Source: Gemmatimonadaceae bacterium
GTDB taxonomy: Bacteria; Gemmatimonadota; Gemmatimonadetes; Gemmatimonadales; Gemmatimonadaceae
DNA: 64,000 bases
Assembly (NCBI GenBank): GCA_020846935.1
Contig: JADLCY010000008.1
Location: 1-64,000 of the forward strand
Direction: 5' to 3'
Part shown: positions 1 through 9,439 of the stretch, in pieces
Layout: every line of letters begins with the position of its first letter
Position numbering within the stretch: the first letter of the stretch is position 1
The notes under the pieces: generated by a model
What the model saw: the letters and a program-made list of their open reading frames with translations, nothing else
Told to the model about the DNA's origin: nothing
The model's database searches: none
Made by a program: the position numbers and the translations under genes

Positions 1-211
1 CGTAGCCCGTGGACGCGACGGCGATGCCGGCCATGAAGTCGAGGTAACGGTTGCCGTCCACGTCCTCCACCATCACACCGGCGCCTCGCGCGATGGCGAG
101 CGGGTACTCCTTGATGTAGCAGTGCGAAGTGTACTCCCGGTCGCGATCGACGATGGCGCGCGCGAGCGGCCCGGGTGGCGGCGTCACGATGTGCGGGTAG
201 GGGCGCGTCAT
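1..211 (-). CDS. Class-III aminotransferase, N-terminal part (cut by window edge)
   Basis: The reverse strand from an ATG at 211 reads open to the window edge (about 70 codons). The translation begins MTRPYPHIVTPPPGPLARAI and continues with the segment YLDFMAGIAVASTGY. The pattern of a V/D-rich strand followed by GNRYLDFMAGIAV is typical of the N-terminus of PLP-dependent class-III aminotransferases (acetylornithine and 4-aminobutyrate type). Substrate cannot be told from this fragment; the catalytic lysine lies outside the window. No convincing Shine-Dalgarno precedes the ATG. It lies 83 bases downstream of the ABC-F gene on the same strand. Confidence 0.8.
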   Translation of the reverse strand, partial: MTRPYPHIVTPPPGPLARAIVDRDREYTSHCYIKEYPLAIARGAGVMVEDVDGNRYLDFMAGIAVASTGY

Positions 212-294
212 GGGGCGAAGGTGCGACGGTTTGCGCTCCCGGGTAAGGTCGGCGAAGGGGCCGGCGACCGGCGCGCCCCCGGATCAGTCCCGAC

Positions 295-1929
295 TCACGC
301 GCCTGACCCGACCGTGCGCCGCGCGCGGTGCGCTTCCTGAGGGTCCCACTCGACGAACGGCCCGTCGAAGTCGGTGAGGTGCGTACCGTCGAAGGCCCAG
401 ACGCGAGTCGCGACCGCGCGCAGGAACGCGCGATCGTGACTCACCAGCAGCACCGACCCTTCAGACTCGTCGAGCGCGTCCTCGAGGACCTCGATGTTCT
501 CCACGTCGAGATGGTTGGTTGGCTCGTCGAGAATGAGCAGGTTCGCGTGGGAGAGTGTCATGAGCGCGAGCGCCATGCGGGCGCGCTCGCCACCGCTCAG
601 CGTCCGGATCTCGCGAAAGATCTCCTCACCGCTGAACCCGAAGGCGCCGAGGCAGTTCTGCACCTGGCCGCGGTTCCAGAGTGGCCGCTTGTCCTGAATC
701 GCGTCGGAGAGCGACTTGTCGAGCGGAAGGTCGGCCAGGTCCTGGCGGAACCACGCGGCCGTGATCGATCCGCCGATCCGCGCCTCGCCACCAGCGGGTG
801 CCCGGTCTCCGATGATGGTCGAGATGAATGACGATTTACCGGCGCCATTGGGTCCGACGAGCGCGACGAAGTCGTTCCGTCGCAGCACCGCCGAGAAGTC
901 TTTCACGAGCACTCGGCCGGGAACCTCCACCCGCAGATCCCTGATCGCGATCACCTGGTCGCCACCACGTTCGGCGGGCTCGAACTGCAGCGACATCGCT
1001 GCGGGGTCGCCGGGTGGAGGCGCGAGCCGCGGCAGGCGCTCCAGTCGCTTGCGCTTGCCCTTGGCCTGGAACGAGTTCACGCCGGCGATGTTGCGACGGA
1101 TGTACTCCTCCTCCTTCTTCACGTACGCGCGCTGCCGCTCCAGCTCGCGCTCCCTCGTCAGGCGACGCTCGGCACGCTGTGGGACAAACTGGGAGTAGTT
1201 CCCCTTGTACCACTCGCTCGTTCGCCCTTCCACGTGCACGATGTGCGTGGCAATCGCGTCGAGGAACGCACGGTCATGCGAGACCACGATGACCGTTTCA
1301 CTGGCGTCGAGCAGCCATTCCTGGAGCCACGTGGTCGTGTCCAGATCGAGGTGGTTCGTCGGTTCGTCGAGCAGCAGCAGGTCGGCCGGCGCGATGAGCT
1401 GGGCCGCGAGCCCGACGCGCCCGCGTTCGCCACCGGAGAGCGAAGCCACCGAGCGCACTTTCGATTCTTCGGCGTCGAAGCCCAGGCCCTGGAGCACCGC
1501 ATCGACGCGCGCGTGGTAGATGTAGCCACCCAGATCGGCAAAGCGCTCCTGGTCATGGCCGAACCGCTCGAGCAACGCCTCGGTGACGCGATCGCCGAGT
1601 TCACCCATCGCGATCGCCTGCTCCGCGATGCGCGCCTCCAGCGCGATGACGTCCCGCCACGCCGCGGCGCCCGCGTCCCAGACCGTCGTCGCCCCCTCGA
1701 ACGCGCGATGCTGGTCGAGCAACGCGTGCCGAAGGCCAGGCTTGCGCGCGACGCTGCCGGTCGTGGGCTTGAGTTCCCCGGTGATGAGCTTGAAGATCGA
1801 CGACTTGCCCGCGCCGTTGCGGCCGATGACGCCCCACCGTTCGCCCTGGGCGACGGTGAATGTGACGTTCGTGAAGAGTTCCGTGGCGCCGAAGGAGACG
1901 CCGACGCCGGCCAGAGAGAGAAGGGTCAC
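295..1929 (-). CDS. ABC-F family ATPase (ribosome-associated type)
   Basis: This 544-residue soluble protein has two ABC cassettes and no membrane segments, the ABC-F layout. Cassette 1 has Walker A GRNGAGKS (about 36-43), signature LSGGE (164-168) and Walker B LLLLDEPTNHLD (184-195). A charged linker, about 250-310, is rich in Arg, Glu and Lys. Cassette 2 has Walker A GPNGAGKS (about 359-366), a second LSGGERARM and LLILDEPTNHLD. ABC-F proteins bind the ribosomal E site to relieve stalls, or protect against ribosome-targeting antibiotics. The motifs do not say which subfamily this is. The start is GTG at 1929, without a clear ribosome binding site. It appears monocistronic. Confidence 0.92.
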   Translation of the reverse strand: MTLLSLAGVGVSFGATELFTNVTFTVAQGERWGVIGRNGAGKSSIFKLITGELKPTTGSVARKPGLRHALLDQHRAFEGATTVWDAGAAAWRDVIALEARIAEQAIAMGELGDRVTEALLERFGHDQERFADLGGYIYHARVDAVLQGLGFDAEESKVRSVASLSGGERGRVGLAAQLIAPADLLLLDEPTNHLDLDTTTWLQEWLLDASETVIVVSHDRAFLDAIATHIVHVEGRTSEWYKGNYSQFVPQRAERRLTRERELERQRAYVKKEEEYIRRNIAGVNSFQAKGKRKRLERLPRLAPPPGDPAAMSLQFEPAERGGDQVIAIRDLRVEVPGRVLVKDFSAVLRRNDFVALVGPNGAGKSSFISTIIGDRAPAGGEARIGGSITAAWFRQDLADLPLDKSLSDAIQDKRPLWNRGQVQNCLGAFGFSGEEIFREIRTLSGGERARMALALMTLSHANLLILDEPTNHLDVENIEVLEDALDESEGSVLLVSHDRAFLRAVATRVWAFDGTHLTDFDGPFVEWDPQEAHRARRTVGSGA

Positions 1930-2163
1930 GCGAAATCCGAGGTGATTCAGGAGCCATGCAGGTCACGCACGCTCGAGGCCGAAGGCGCGCGGAAGCGGGA
2001 AAGGTAACCGCTCCATGTGCACCCTCTCGACTGTGAACGCCTGGGAGCGCTGGAGGCGGCGGGAGGGGCACGAGGCAGCTTTCCGGTCGAGGTGCGTCAA
2101 CCGGCCAGGTCGGAGCCGGCACGATGGCGCTGGTCCGTCCCGGCGGCGGCTGGCATTTGACCG

Positions 2164-2817
2164 TTAGTCCTGGCGACCCCTCTCCTGCCGCCGGGCGATG
2201 GAGAGCGACGGCACCACGATGATCCGCCTGGAGTTGATTCCCAGCGCCGACCGATCGTAGAACACTCCCACCTCCGGCATGAAGGCATACGCCTCATTGC
2301 CGACCTTCGCCCCGAACGCCACGCCAATCGTCGGCCAGTCGGAGACCGCGCCCCGTCGTATGGGCACCACCTGGCTCATGCGCAGAGCCCCATACGGCGT
2401 GATCGGCTTCGGTACGAGCTCCGACGCCGACACGTGCAACATGAACTCCCCATACAGGTGGTCGCCGCCGTTCACGATCCCGCCGCCGAGGGTATAGGCT
2501 CGCCAGATGCTGCTTTCGTCGTCGAACTGACGCCGCTTCATGTTCACGATCAGGCCCGTCAGGCTCGGCACGCGGACGCCCACGTCCAGCGCCTCATCGA
2601 CACCGTATCGGTACTCAAAGTCGACGCCCGCACGCGGAGCGTACTTGCGGCCCGAGTCGCTGCGCAGCTCGAATCCCTGCGGCACCAGGAAGGTGGACTG
2701 GGCGAACACCATGCTGCCTGGCTCCACGGTCTGTGCCGTCTGGCCCACGGCATACGGGATGCACGCGGTCAGGGCCAGGAGGCCCAGCATGGCAAGGCGA
2801 GGGGACCGTGTTGGCAT
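2164..2817 (-). CDS. Lipoprotein of unknown function, beta-rich
   Basis: This is a 217-residue protein. The ATG at 2817 is chosen over an upstream in-frame codon because it directly begins a signal sequence, MPTRSPRLAMLGLLALTAC, with lipobox LTAC (Cys19). The mature part is rich in alternating short hydrophobic and polar stretches with Gly, Tyr and Phe (GVDFEYRYGV, GVAFGAKVG). That suggests a small beta-barrel or beta-sandwich at the outer membrane. I do not recognise a named family. A CGTTAGGC octamer (2827-2834) lies 10 bases upstream of the start. The downstream gene on the minus strand is the ABC-F ATPase, 234 bases away. Confidence 0.65.
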   Translation of the reverse strand: MPTRSPRLAMLGLLALTACIPYAVGQTAQTVEPGSMVFAQSTFLVPQGFELRSDSGRKYAPRAGVDFEYRYGVDEALDVGVRVPSLTGLIVNMKRRQFDDESSIWRAYTLGGGIVNGGDHLYGEFMLHVSASELVPKPITPYGALRMSQVVPIRRGAVSDWPTIGVAFGAKVGNEAYAFMPEVGVFYDRSALGINSRRIIVVPSLSIARRQERGRQD

Positions 2818-2877
2818 CGCGCTAGTCGTTAGGCTTGTGGCATGCGACGGGTAGGCGGGACTCTGCACTTCGCCAGA

Positions 2878-4029
2878 CTACTTCTTGATGGCGTAGGCGG
2901 CCTCCAGGCCGGCGTAGTACAGGCGGTCCATATCAACGGCGGCCGTGTAGTTGCAGAACCCTACTCTGTCGAGCGGGTTGCAAGCCCGCCACACGATTTC
3001 TCCGGTCTCGGCGCGGAGCGCGGCCAACTGCCCTCCCGCATGCGTAACAAATACGAGGCTATCGTCAGCCACGAGTGGTGCATCGGCGGAGCCTCGCTGC
3101 GTATCCGTGCGCCACCGTTCCGCACCGGTCGCGAGATCCAGCCCGACGACGGTGCCAGTCGACGACCCGACGACGAGCGTCCCTCCGACGATCACTCCAA
3201 AGCGCATGTCGCCTCCAGCTTGCGTTGCCGCAAGATTCGGCGCCGTCCATCGCTCAGCACCTGACTCTCGGTCCACCGCGTGGATGTAGCCATCGGTGAA
3301 GGACGTCACCACCACCAGATCGCGGCCAACCGCCGCCCAACCGATACAGCGCGACGACTGCAGCGGGCGCTGTTGCCGCAGCGGCGCCGCCCAGACGGTC
3401 CTTCCCGTCGCGCTCTCGAGGGCGACCAGGACGCCGGTCCGTGCGTTCGAGAGGCAGCCGTACAGGCGCCCACGGGCATACACTGGGTCATACGCGACGT
3501 TGGTATCGCCGAGGATGGGCTGGACCTTCCAGATGAGGCTCCCGCTCCGCGACTCGATGGCGACAAACTGTCCGTTGCTCGCCCCACCGAAGACTGTGTC
3601 CGCGTGGGCCGTCGGAATCGACTGGGCGAGCACGGCCCCTGGAATGCCGACTCGCCACGCCGGTGCGCCGGACCGCCGATCGAACGCGAACAGGTCGACG
3701 TCGGCGACGACGACATTGGGCCCGGCCACCACCGAGCCGAAGCCCAAGGTCGCGTCCCCCGGCGCGCCCGTCCGGCTCCGCCAGCGCTCGCGGCCGCTGC
3801 GTTTGTCAACCGCGAGCACGCTGTGGTCGCGACCGAGAAAGAACGCGGTCGAGTCATCGAACGACGCGAGGCCGCGACCGGGAAACGGGACGGTCCAGGT
3901 CACCTCCCCCGGCCTGAGTGCCGGGGTGCCATCCCCTCCAGTCGCCACACCGTCGTCGCGACAGCCGATGGCGAACATAAGGAACGGCAGCCAGGTCCAC
4001 CCGATCCCGACGCGGACGCGACGCCTCAC
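2878..4029 (-). CDS. PQQ-type beta-propeller lipoprotein
   Basis: 383 residues, GTG start, sharing GTGA with the stop of the preceding gene (4026-4029). The signal sequence ends in lipobox AIGC (Cys23). The body contains repeated blade signatures of the PQQ_2 / BamB-like kind: A/F-D-R-x-S-G-x-x-x-W repeated as VDKRSGRERW, FDRRSGAPAWRV, IESRSGSLIWKV, LESATGRTVW, VDRESGAERW and LDLATGAERW. Such propellers are scaffolds (BamB) or quinoprotein domains. No dehydrogenase catalytic residues can be assigned, so a binding or scaffold role in the envelope is inferred. It is the last gene of a three-gene operon with the lipase-like protein and a lipoprotein. Confidence 0.8.
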   Translation of the reverse strand: MRRRVRVGIGWTWLPFLMFAIGCRDDGVATGGDGTPALRPGEVTWTVPFPGRGLASFDDSTAFFLGRDHSVLAVDKRSGRERWRSRTGAPGDATLGFGSVVAGPNVVVADVDLFAFDRRSGAPAWRVGIPGAVLAQSIPTAHADTVFGGASNGQFVAIESRSGSLIWKVQPILGDTNVAYDPVYARGRLYGCLSNARTGVLVALESATGRTVWAAPLRQQRPLQSSRCIGWAAVGRDLVVVTSFTDGYIHAVDRESGAERWTAPNLAATQAGGDMRFGVIVGGTLVVGSSTGTVVGLDLATGAERWRTDTQRGSADAPLVADDSLVFVTHAGGQLAALRAETGEIVWRACNPLDRVGFCNYTAAVDMDRLYYAGLEAAYAIKK

Positions 4030-5135
4030 GGGATCGCAAGCGGAGCGCCGGCCCTAAAGAGCTCGGCAATGCGCTCGTGCACCTCGAGACTGGCCGTCTC
4101 GCCGAAGTGGTTCGGGCCGTTGTTGACCACACGCTGCGGCACGCCTGGATACATCGCCTTCTCCAGCCCCACCACCGAATCCCCGACACACGAGTACGGC
4201 ACACCCGTGTACAGCCCGCAGTACACCTCGTCCAGGTGCCAGAGCGCCATCGTCCCGTACATCCACTCGAACGCGAAGTAGTGCGCCTGATACTCCATCG
4301 CCGCATTCTGCGGATTGCTGTAGAGCAGGTAGTACCAATACGTCGCCTCGTACAGGTCGGCCAGCGCATACTGCGCGTAGGCGCAGCTCGACTGGCTCGC
4401 CCACAACCCGCACAGGTACCCACCGATCTGCGGCACGACCGACATGATCCCGAACCGCCCCTGCGGCATCTCGGCGGCCTCGCGCGTCAGCGTCGTATCG
4501 TGATTGAGGTTCGCGTTGAAGGCCGACCCCGGAGCCATTTGCGTGCGGAGTTCCCCGCTCATCAGTCCGAGAAATCCATCCACCACAAAGCTCGTCGCCT
4601 GCGCCAACAAGCCGGTGTAGGTCAGCGCTTCGATCCACACCAGCGTCGTCTGGTTGTCCGCGCCACCCAGAATGGTATTGAAGTGGCTGATCGGATGGGC
4701 CAGCTCCACCCCCGTCTGCATCACGAGCCCGGCCACCGCACCCGCGTTGCCAAACAGCGGTGCCCCACCGTGCGGCGTGCCCACCGTTACGATACCCCGG
4801 TGCGTGGCCGGCGCGTACCGACTTGCCATGCGGCTCGCGATCCCGCCGTTGCTGTGCCCCACGAAGATGCCCCCGTTCGGCCACCCGGCGGTATTGTACG
4901 CCAGCACCACCCCCTGCGCCTCGTATGTCGAATTGTCCGGCAGGTTCGGCCGATACACCTGGATGCGCGAGCCAAACTCCTGCACCAGGCGCTGCTCGGT
5001 GAGTTGCCACGTGCTGCCTGACGAGTTGAACCCATGAATCAGGCCAATGCGCTGCTGCGCAAGGGCCGCCGTCGACGCCAGCATTGCCGTGAGTGCGCTC
5101 GTGACGCTGGCGCGCCACACGCTCCGAGTGGTCAT
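4026..5135 (-). CDS. Secreted alpha/beta hydrolase, lipase-like
   Basis: 369 residues from the ATG at 5135. The open frame extends further upstream, but residues before this ATG overlap the previous gene and look like shadow. The N-terminal 26 residues form a Sec signal peptide ending in ALA-QQ. The oxyanion-loop motif LIHGFNSSGSTW and nucleophile elbow GHSNG (93-97, Ser95), followed by VTVGTPHGG, place it with triacylglycerol lipases and PGAP1-like esterases. It overlaps its upstream neighbour (ATGA, 5132-5135) and its downstream neighbour (GTGA), so translational coupling is likely. It probably hydrolyses lipids or esters in the periplasm or outside the cell; the substrate is unknown. Confidence 0.85.
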   Translation of the reverse strand: MTTRSVWRASVTSALTAMLASTAALAQQRIGLIHGFNSSGSTWQLTEQRLVQEFGSRIQVYRPNLPDNSTYEAQGVVLAYNTAGWPNGGIFVGHSNGGIASRMASRYAPATHRGIVTVGTPHGGAPLFGNAGAVAGLVMQTGVELAHPISHFNTILGGADNQTTLVWIEALTYTGLLAQATSFVVDGFLGLMSGELRTQMAPGSAFNANLNHDTTLTREAAEMPQGRFGIMSVVPQIGGYLCGLWASQSSCAYAQYALADLYEATYWYYLLYSNPQNAAMEYQAHYFAFEWMYGTMALWHLDEVYCGLYTGVPYSCVGDSVVGLEKAMYPGVPQRVVNNGPNHFGETASLEVHERIAELFRAGAPLAIP

Positions 5136-6025
5136 TGGTAGTCTCCCGAGACGCGGCGAAGCACCGGGTTGATCAGGCGGATCTCGATGGTGCGTCGACC
5201 GGAACCTCCGCCGGGATCCGCGGTCTCGTGGCGGGAATACGTTCGCACGAGATCTCCGCCGCGAATCGTCTGATAGCCGTACTGCGTTCTGGCCACCAGC
5301 TTCTGCTGATCGATCAGGTTCTCCTCCACGACCATGCCGCTCCCGGGATCGATGGACACTTCCAGCAGGCGGGATGCCAGCGGCAACACGTAGCGGTCGT
5401 AGCCACCGCGCGCCGTGGCGCGCGAGGCGCCAGCAGCCAGCAGCGCCCGCGCCGACTCTCCCGATCCCGCTCGGTACACCAGACTGCCTAACCACGCATT
5501 GGGGTCGCCCGCTTTGCCCGACGGCGTGCGTGCGGCTGGCGATGTCCTGAAGACCGGGGGTATGTACTTCGTCGCGGAGGGGCTGGCGGCATCCATCGGC
5601 GTCTGCGACGATGCAGAGGGGAGGCTGAGCGCGTCGCCCTTGGCATTGCGCACCACCACGCCTCCGTGGAGATCGCTCAGTTCGATGCTTGCGGGCAACG
5701 AGTCCGACGTGGCAGTCACGGCCCACGTGGCCGACGCATGATGGATGACGGTCAGCCACCCGCCGCGAGGGTCGCGACGACGTGTCATCTTCAATCGTCG
5801 GGCCGGGCTCGAGTCGCTGCGCGCACCCAGGGTCCGGATCAGTCGCACTTCGTATTCCGTCGCAAACTCGAGGACGGAATCCGCACTCATCAAGACGGTC
5901 GCCGGATCAACGGCCAGCGGGCGCTGCTGCGCCACGTCGCCGACGCACGCCATCGCGCCGAGGAGCAGAAGGGGCCAATGGCGCTGCTCGCTGCCCCCCC
6001 CCAATGCCGAGTCCGCTCGCACCAC
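5132..6025 (-). CDS. Lipoprotein of unknown function
   Basis: 297 residues, GTG start at 6025 with a GGAGAGATGAAG stretch upstream. The N-terminus is unusually long before the hydrophobic core LLLLGAMAC, where Cys27 would be the lipidated residue. The true start could therefore be different. The mature protein has an N-terminal domain with many strands, a Ser/Pro/Ala-rich middle (about 125-165) and a C-terminal part that again looks beta-rich. No known domain is recognised. It is the first gene of an operon with the lipase-like hydrolase and the PQQ propeller lipoprotein, so it may chaperone or anchor the hydrolase; that is only context. Confidence 0.6.
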   Translation of the reverse strand: MVRADSALGGGSEQRHWPLLLLGAMACVGDVAQQRPLAVDPATVLMSADSVLEFATEYEVRLIRTLGARSDSSPARRLKMTRRRDPRGGWLTVIHHASATWAVTATSDSLPASIELSDLHGGVVVRNAKGDALSLPSASSQTPMDAASPSATKYIPPVFRTSPAARTPSGKAGDPNAWLGSLVYRAGSGESARALLAAGASRATARGGYDRYVLPLASRLLEVSIDPGSGMVVEENLIDQQKLVARTQYGYQTIRGGDLVRTYSRHETADPGGGSGRRTIEIRLINPVLRRVSGDYQ

Positions 6026-6627
6026 TCTCGCGTCTTCATCTCTCCACCCTAACGAAGCGACGCGCCGAGTGTAGGCAGGAGGGCGCGATCTGTCAACGTT
6101 GATCTGTGGATGAGGGCGGCATGGATGTCAGGAGTCTTCTGACGGCTGGCTCGGGTCCCCACCGCGAGCCGGGCGCCGCCACACCATGTTCGGCGCGGGC
6201 GGCAGGATGCCTTCTCCGTGCAGCCGAGGTACCTGCTGCGCCCGCGCGCTGGTGCGTCCTCGGACGGTGAAGCGCGATCGCAGGGGAGCGTCGTGACCAT
6301 CGACCCACCCGCGGCTAACGCTCAAGAGAGTCCGCACGCGTCGTGACCGAAGCCGCTGTGGCGGGCCAGCAACGGTACGACCGATGCCAGTGTTCTCTGC
6401 CGCGCAGAGAGTCCAACCGGGGATCCCAGGGGTCCGTGAGTCGCGAGGGCGCTACGACGGCCGCCGCTGCAAGTCCGGAACCTGTGCTGTCGCATCGACA
6501 CGAGGTTCACCTTCCCGTCCTCGTGCGCTGCCTCGGCCAGGAGCGAGGAGCCCGGGATACCGTCCTCATGCACGTGAGGTACATTCTGCGCGATGCGCTC
6601 CGATCATTGCCCCGGCCTCAACCCACT
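6026..6627 (+). other. Divergent intergenic region, about 600 bases
   Basis: This gap separates the minus-strand lipoprotein operon from the plus-strand metalloprotease. The metalloprotease frame stays open back to 6343, but that extension lacks a signal peptide and is not credible as coding. The region holds one CCTAACG motif (6048-6054) and an imperfect 40-base direct repeat (6201-6240 and 6551-6590). It must contain promoters for both operons, but I cannot place them with confidence. Confidence 0.5.
6201..6590. repeat. Imperfect direct repeat, two 40-base copies
   Basis: Copies at 6201-6240 and 6551-6590 match at 27 of 40 positions without gaps; the last 16 bases are the best conserved (GAGGTACNTNCTGCG core). 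Read on the minus strand, both encode similar peptides (AQQVPRLHGEGIL and AQNVPHVHEDGIP), with several differences at third positions. This could be a decayed coding duplication or a duplicated regulatory element. Confidence 0.4.
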
Positions 6628-9195
6628 ATGACGCACCTTCGCACGGCCATCGTCCTCGCCACCTCAGCCCTGCTGATCGGCGGGTGCCGCGGCGCCCAAA
6701 CACCTCCCACGCCAGCGCCGCGTCCGACAAACAACGCCGCGCCGCAACCCGGTGACAGCGCCGCGCGCGCCCAACAGGCCGGCCAGCCGCCCGCCGGAGC
6801 GCAGCAACAGGGAGCGGCACCAGGTGAACCGGCGCCCCGTCCCTACAATCGCGTCGTGACGCCAAATGCGAAGAGCCGCAATGGTCTCTTCCGCACGCAC
6901 CAGGTCGGGAGCCGTCTTCTGTTCGAGATCCCGCGAGCGGCCCTCGACAAGGAGCTGCTCCTCGTGGTCCGGGGACGGGCGGTGCCTGTCAACGCGGGCT
7001 ACGGCGGCCAGGAGATCGGCCAGCGTCGCGTGGTGAAGTGGGAGCGTCGCGACAATCGCATTCTCCTCCGTGGAATCTCGTACGCGACCGTGGCCGATTC
7101 GGCGCATCCCATGTCGGTCGCCGTACGCAACTCCAACAACAACGTCGTGCTCGCCGCGTTCAACGTCGACGCCTACGGCCCGGACAGCGCCGCCGTGATC
7201 GACGTGACGCGCCTCTACACGAACCCGCCCACGGAGATCGGGGGCGGCAACCAGTTCCGCGGGACGCCGGACCCGACGCGTTCGTTCATCGAGAAGGTGC
7301 TGTCGTTCCCCGAGAACGTCGAAGTCGAGGCGCTACTCACGCTGCCGCCGCCACCGGGCGCGGCACCGGCCGCGGCCAACCCGTTCCAGCAGGCGGCCAC
7401 CGGCACGGCGTCGGTTGTGCTGCACTGGTCGATGGTCAAGCTGCCCGAGCGGCCGATGATGCCTCGGCTGGCCGACAAGCGCATCGGCTTCTTCTCGCTC
7501 TCACAGCTCGACTACAGCCGACCCGAGCAGCGGGCGCAGGAACGCGAGTACATCGTGCGCTGGCGCCTGGAGAAGAAGGATCCTAACGCCGCAAAGTCGG
7601 AGCCGATCAAGCCGATCACGTACTACGTGGACCCGGCCACGCCGGACTGGCTCAAGCCCTACGTGAAGAAGGGCATCGAAGCGTGGCAGCCGGCGTTCGA
7701 GGAAGCGGGCTTCATCCGCGGCATCGTGGCGGCCGACGCGCCGCGCAACGATCCGGACTGGGCGCCCGAAGACGCGCGCTACTCCGTCGTCCGCTGGCTC
7801 CCGTCCACGGTGGAGAACGCCCAGGGCCCCAACGTGAACGACCCGCGCACGGGCGAGATCCTGGAGTCGGACATCTACATGTACCACAACATCATGACGC
7901 TGCAGCGCTGGTGGTACTTCTCGCAGGTCGGACACCTCGACCCACGGGCGCGCATGTGGCCGTTCCCGGACTCGCTCATGGGTCGCCTCGTGGAGTTCGT
8001 CGTGGCGCACGAGGTGGGCCACACGCTCGGCTATCAGCACGACCAGAAGGGCAGCGCCACGTATCCGGTCGACTCGGTGCGGTCGCGCACGTGGGTGGCG
8101 CGCATGGGCCACTCGCCGTCGATCATGGACTACTCGCGGTTCAACTACACCGCCCAACCGAGCGACAACATCCCGCTCGAGGATCTGATCCCGCGCATCG
8201 GGCCATGGGACCGCTACATCACGCGCTGGGGCTACACGCCGATCCCCTCGGCGCGGTCCTCGGACGATGAGTGGGCAACGCTCGACCGGTGGTCGCGCGA
8301 GCAGGATGCCTCGCCCTGGCTGCGCTTCAACATGTCGGACTCACGCGGCGCCGATCCCGGTGATCACAGCGAGGCGGTGGGCGACGCCGATGCGGTGAAG
8401 GCCACCGGATGGGGTATCCAGAGCATCAAGCAGGTCGTCCCGCTGCTCGTCCCGGCCACCGTGCGCGACGGTCAGAACTACGACGACCTCACCGACGGGT
8501 ACGGCCGCGTCATCGGACAGTGGGCCACCGAGCTGACGCACGTCGCCGACGTGATCGCGTCCACCGAGGCGCAGGAGAAGTATGCCGGACAGAGCGGGCC
8601 GCGGTACCGGCCGCTCTCGCGCACGCGCCAGGCCGACGCGGTGCGGTTCCTCAACGAACACGCGTTCGCCACACCGACGTATTTCCTGCTGCCGGACATC
8701 CTCCGGGTCATCGAGGTCGAGGGCGCCATTCGCCGCATCAACCAGGCGCAGAGCCGCGTGCTCAACTCCGTCTTCAACGACCGAAAGCTGGAGCGGCTCA
8801 TCGAGTTCGAGGCCCTGGCCACCAACAAGGCCGATGCCTACGCGCTCACCGACCTCGTGCGTGACGTGCGGCGCGGCATCTTCTCCGAGCTCTCGCAGGG
8901 CAACGTGCAGATCGATGCCTATCGTCGTGAGCTGCAGCGTTCGCTCATCACCGCGATGGGCAACAAGGTGAACCCGCCGCCGGTCACGCTCCCGGCCGGA
9001 CTGCCGGCGAACCTGGCGGCGAACTTCGGACCGGCGCGCGCCACGAGTGATATTCGTGCGGTCTTTCGCGCAGAGCTCGCCGCGCTCGACGCCGACCTGC
9101 GCGCGGCGTTGGGCCGTGCGCGCGACGCGATCACGCGTGCGCACATCGACGATGCGCGCAACCGCATTGCCCTGATCCTCGACCCGAACGGCTGA
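6628..9195 (+). CDS. Zinc-dependent metalloprotease lipoprotein (DUF5117/DUF5118 type)
   Basis: 855 residues. The ATG at 6628 is chosen because it starts a lipoprotein signal (MTHLRTAIVLATSALLIGGC, Cys20); the frame is open upstream but lacks signal-like sequence. After a Pro/Ala/Gln-rich tether (about 21-75) come the N-terminal domains typical of the DUF5118-DUF5117 family. The metzincin-like zinc site HEVGHTLGYQH is at 461-471, with SIMDYSRF as the probable Met-turn region downstream. The family is common in Gemmatimonadota and Bacteroidetes and is thought to act as an envelope or secreted peptidase; substrates are unknown. It stands alone, followed by a 9-base-pair hairpin terminator at 9213-9240. 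Confidence 0.88.
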   Translation: MTHLRTAIVLATSALLIGGCRGAQTPPTPAPRPTNNAAPQPGDSAARAQQAGQPPAGAQQQGAAPGEPAPRPYNRVVTPNAKSRNGLFRTHQVGSRLLFEIPRAALDKELLLVVRGRAVPVNAGYGGQEIGQRRVVKWERRDNRILLRGISYATVADSAHPMSVAVRNSNNNVVLAAFNVDAYGPDSAAVIDVTRLYTNPPTEIGGGNQFRGTPDPTRSFIEKVLSFPENVEVEALLTLPPPPGAAPAAANPFQQAATGTASVVLHWSMVKLPERPMMPRLADKRIGFFSLSQLDYSRPEQRAQEREYIVRWRLEKKDPNAAKSEPIKPITYYVDPATPDWLKPYVKKGIEAWQPAFEEAGFIRGIVAADAPRNDPDWAPEDARYSVVRWLPSTVENAQGPNVNDPRTGEILESDIYMYHNIMTLQRWWYFSQVGHLDPRARMWPFPDSLMGRLVEFVVAHEVGHTLGYQHDQKGSATYPVDSVRSRTWVARMGHSPSIMDYSRFNYTAQPSDNIPLEDLIPRIGPWDRYITRWGYTPIPSARSSDDEWATLDRWSREQDASPWLRFNMSDSRGADPGDHSEAVGDADAVKATGWGIQSIKQVVPLLVPATVRDGQNYDDLTDGYGRVIGQWATELTHVADVIASTEAQEKYAGQSGPRYRPLSRTRQADAVRFLNEHAFATPTYFLLPDILRVIEVEGAIRRINQAQSRVLNSVFNDRKLERLIEFEALATNKADAYALTDLVRDVRRGIFSELSQGNVQIDAYRRELQRSLITAMGNKVNPPPVTLPAGLPANLAANFGPARATSDIRAVFRAELAALDADLRAALGRARDAITRAHIDDARNRIALILDPNG

Positions 9196-9212
9196 AATGC
9201 AGGTTTTCCCGT

Positions 9213-9240
9213 GCCGCTCGCCACAGTGAGAGCGAGCGGC
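9213..9240 (+). terminator. Hairpin after the metalloprotease gene
   Basis: GCCGCTCGC (9213-9221) and GCGAGCGGC (9232-9240) form a perfect 9-base-pair stem with a 10-base loop, 17 bases after the TGA. No T-run follows, as is common for hairpins in high-GC genomes. Confidence 0.6.
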
Positions 9241-9439
9241 GCGCGGGGCGGGCGTCCGTGCACAGGCGAGAACGCACGTTGGCATGTCTCGCAATTCAGG
9301 ATGCTCCTGAGCGGAGCAACCCGCGCATTGGTGCCGCTCCCAAGCGGCAGGATCCGTGCCTGTTAGGCGATCCATGAGCGCTGCCATTGCCCGAACTGTT
9401 GCGGCTGGCGCATGGTCGCTTGCCTATTGACAAGATGAT

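Noticed and set aside
4077-5021. 314-codon plus-strand frame opposite the lipase-like gene
   Set aside because: Shadow of the hydrolase with the GHSNG motif; the translation is basic and lacks any domain pattern.
5136-5759. N-terminal extension of the lipase-like frame upstream of its ATG
   Set aside because: The extension overlaps the preceding lipoprotein gene, whereas the ATG at 5135 directly starts a signal peptide and gives an ATGA overlap.
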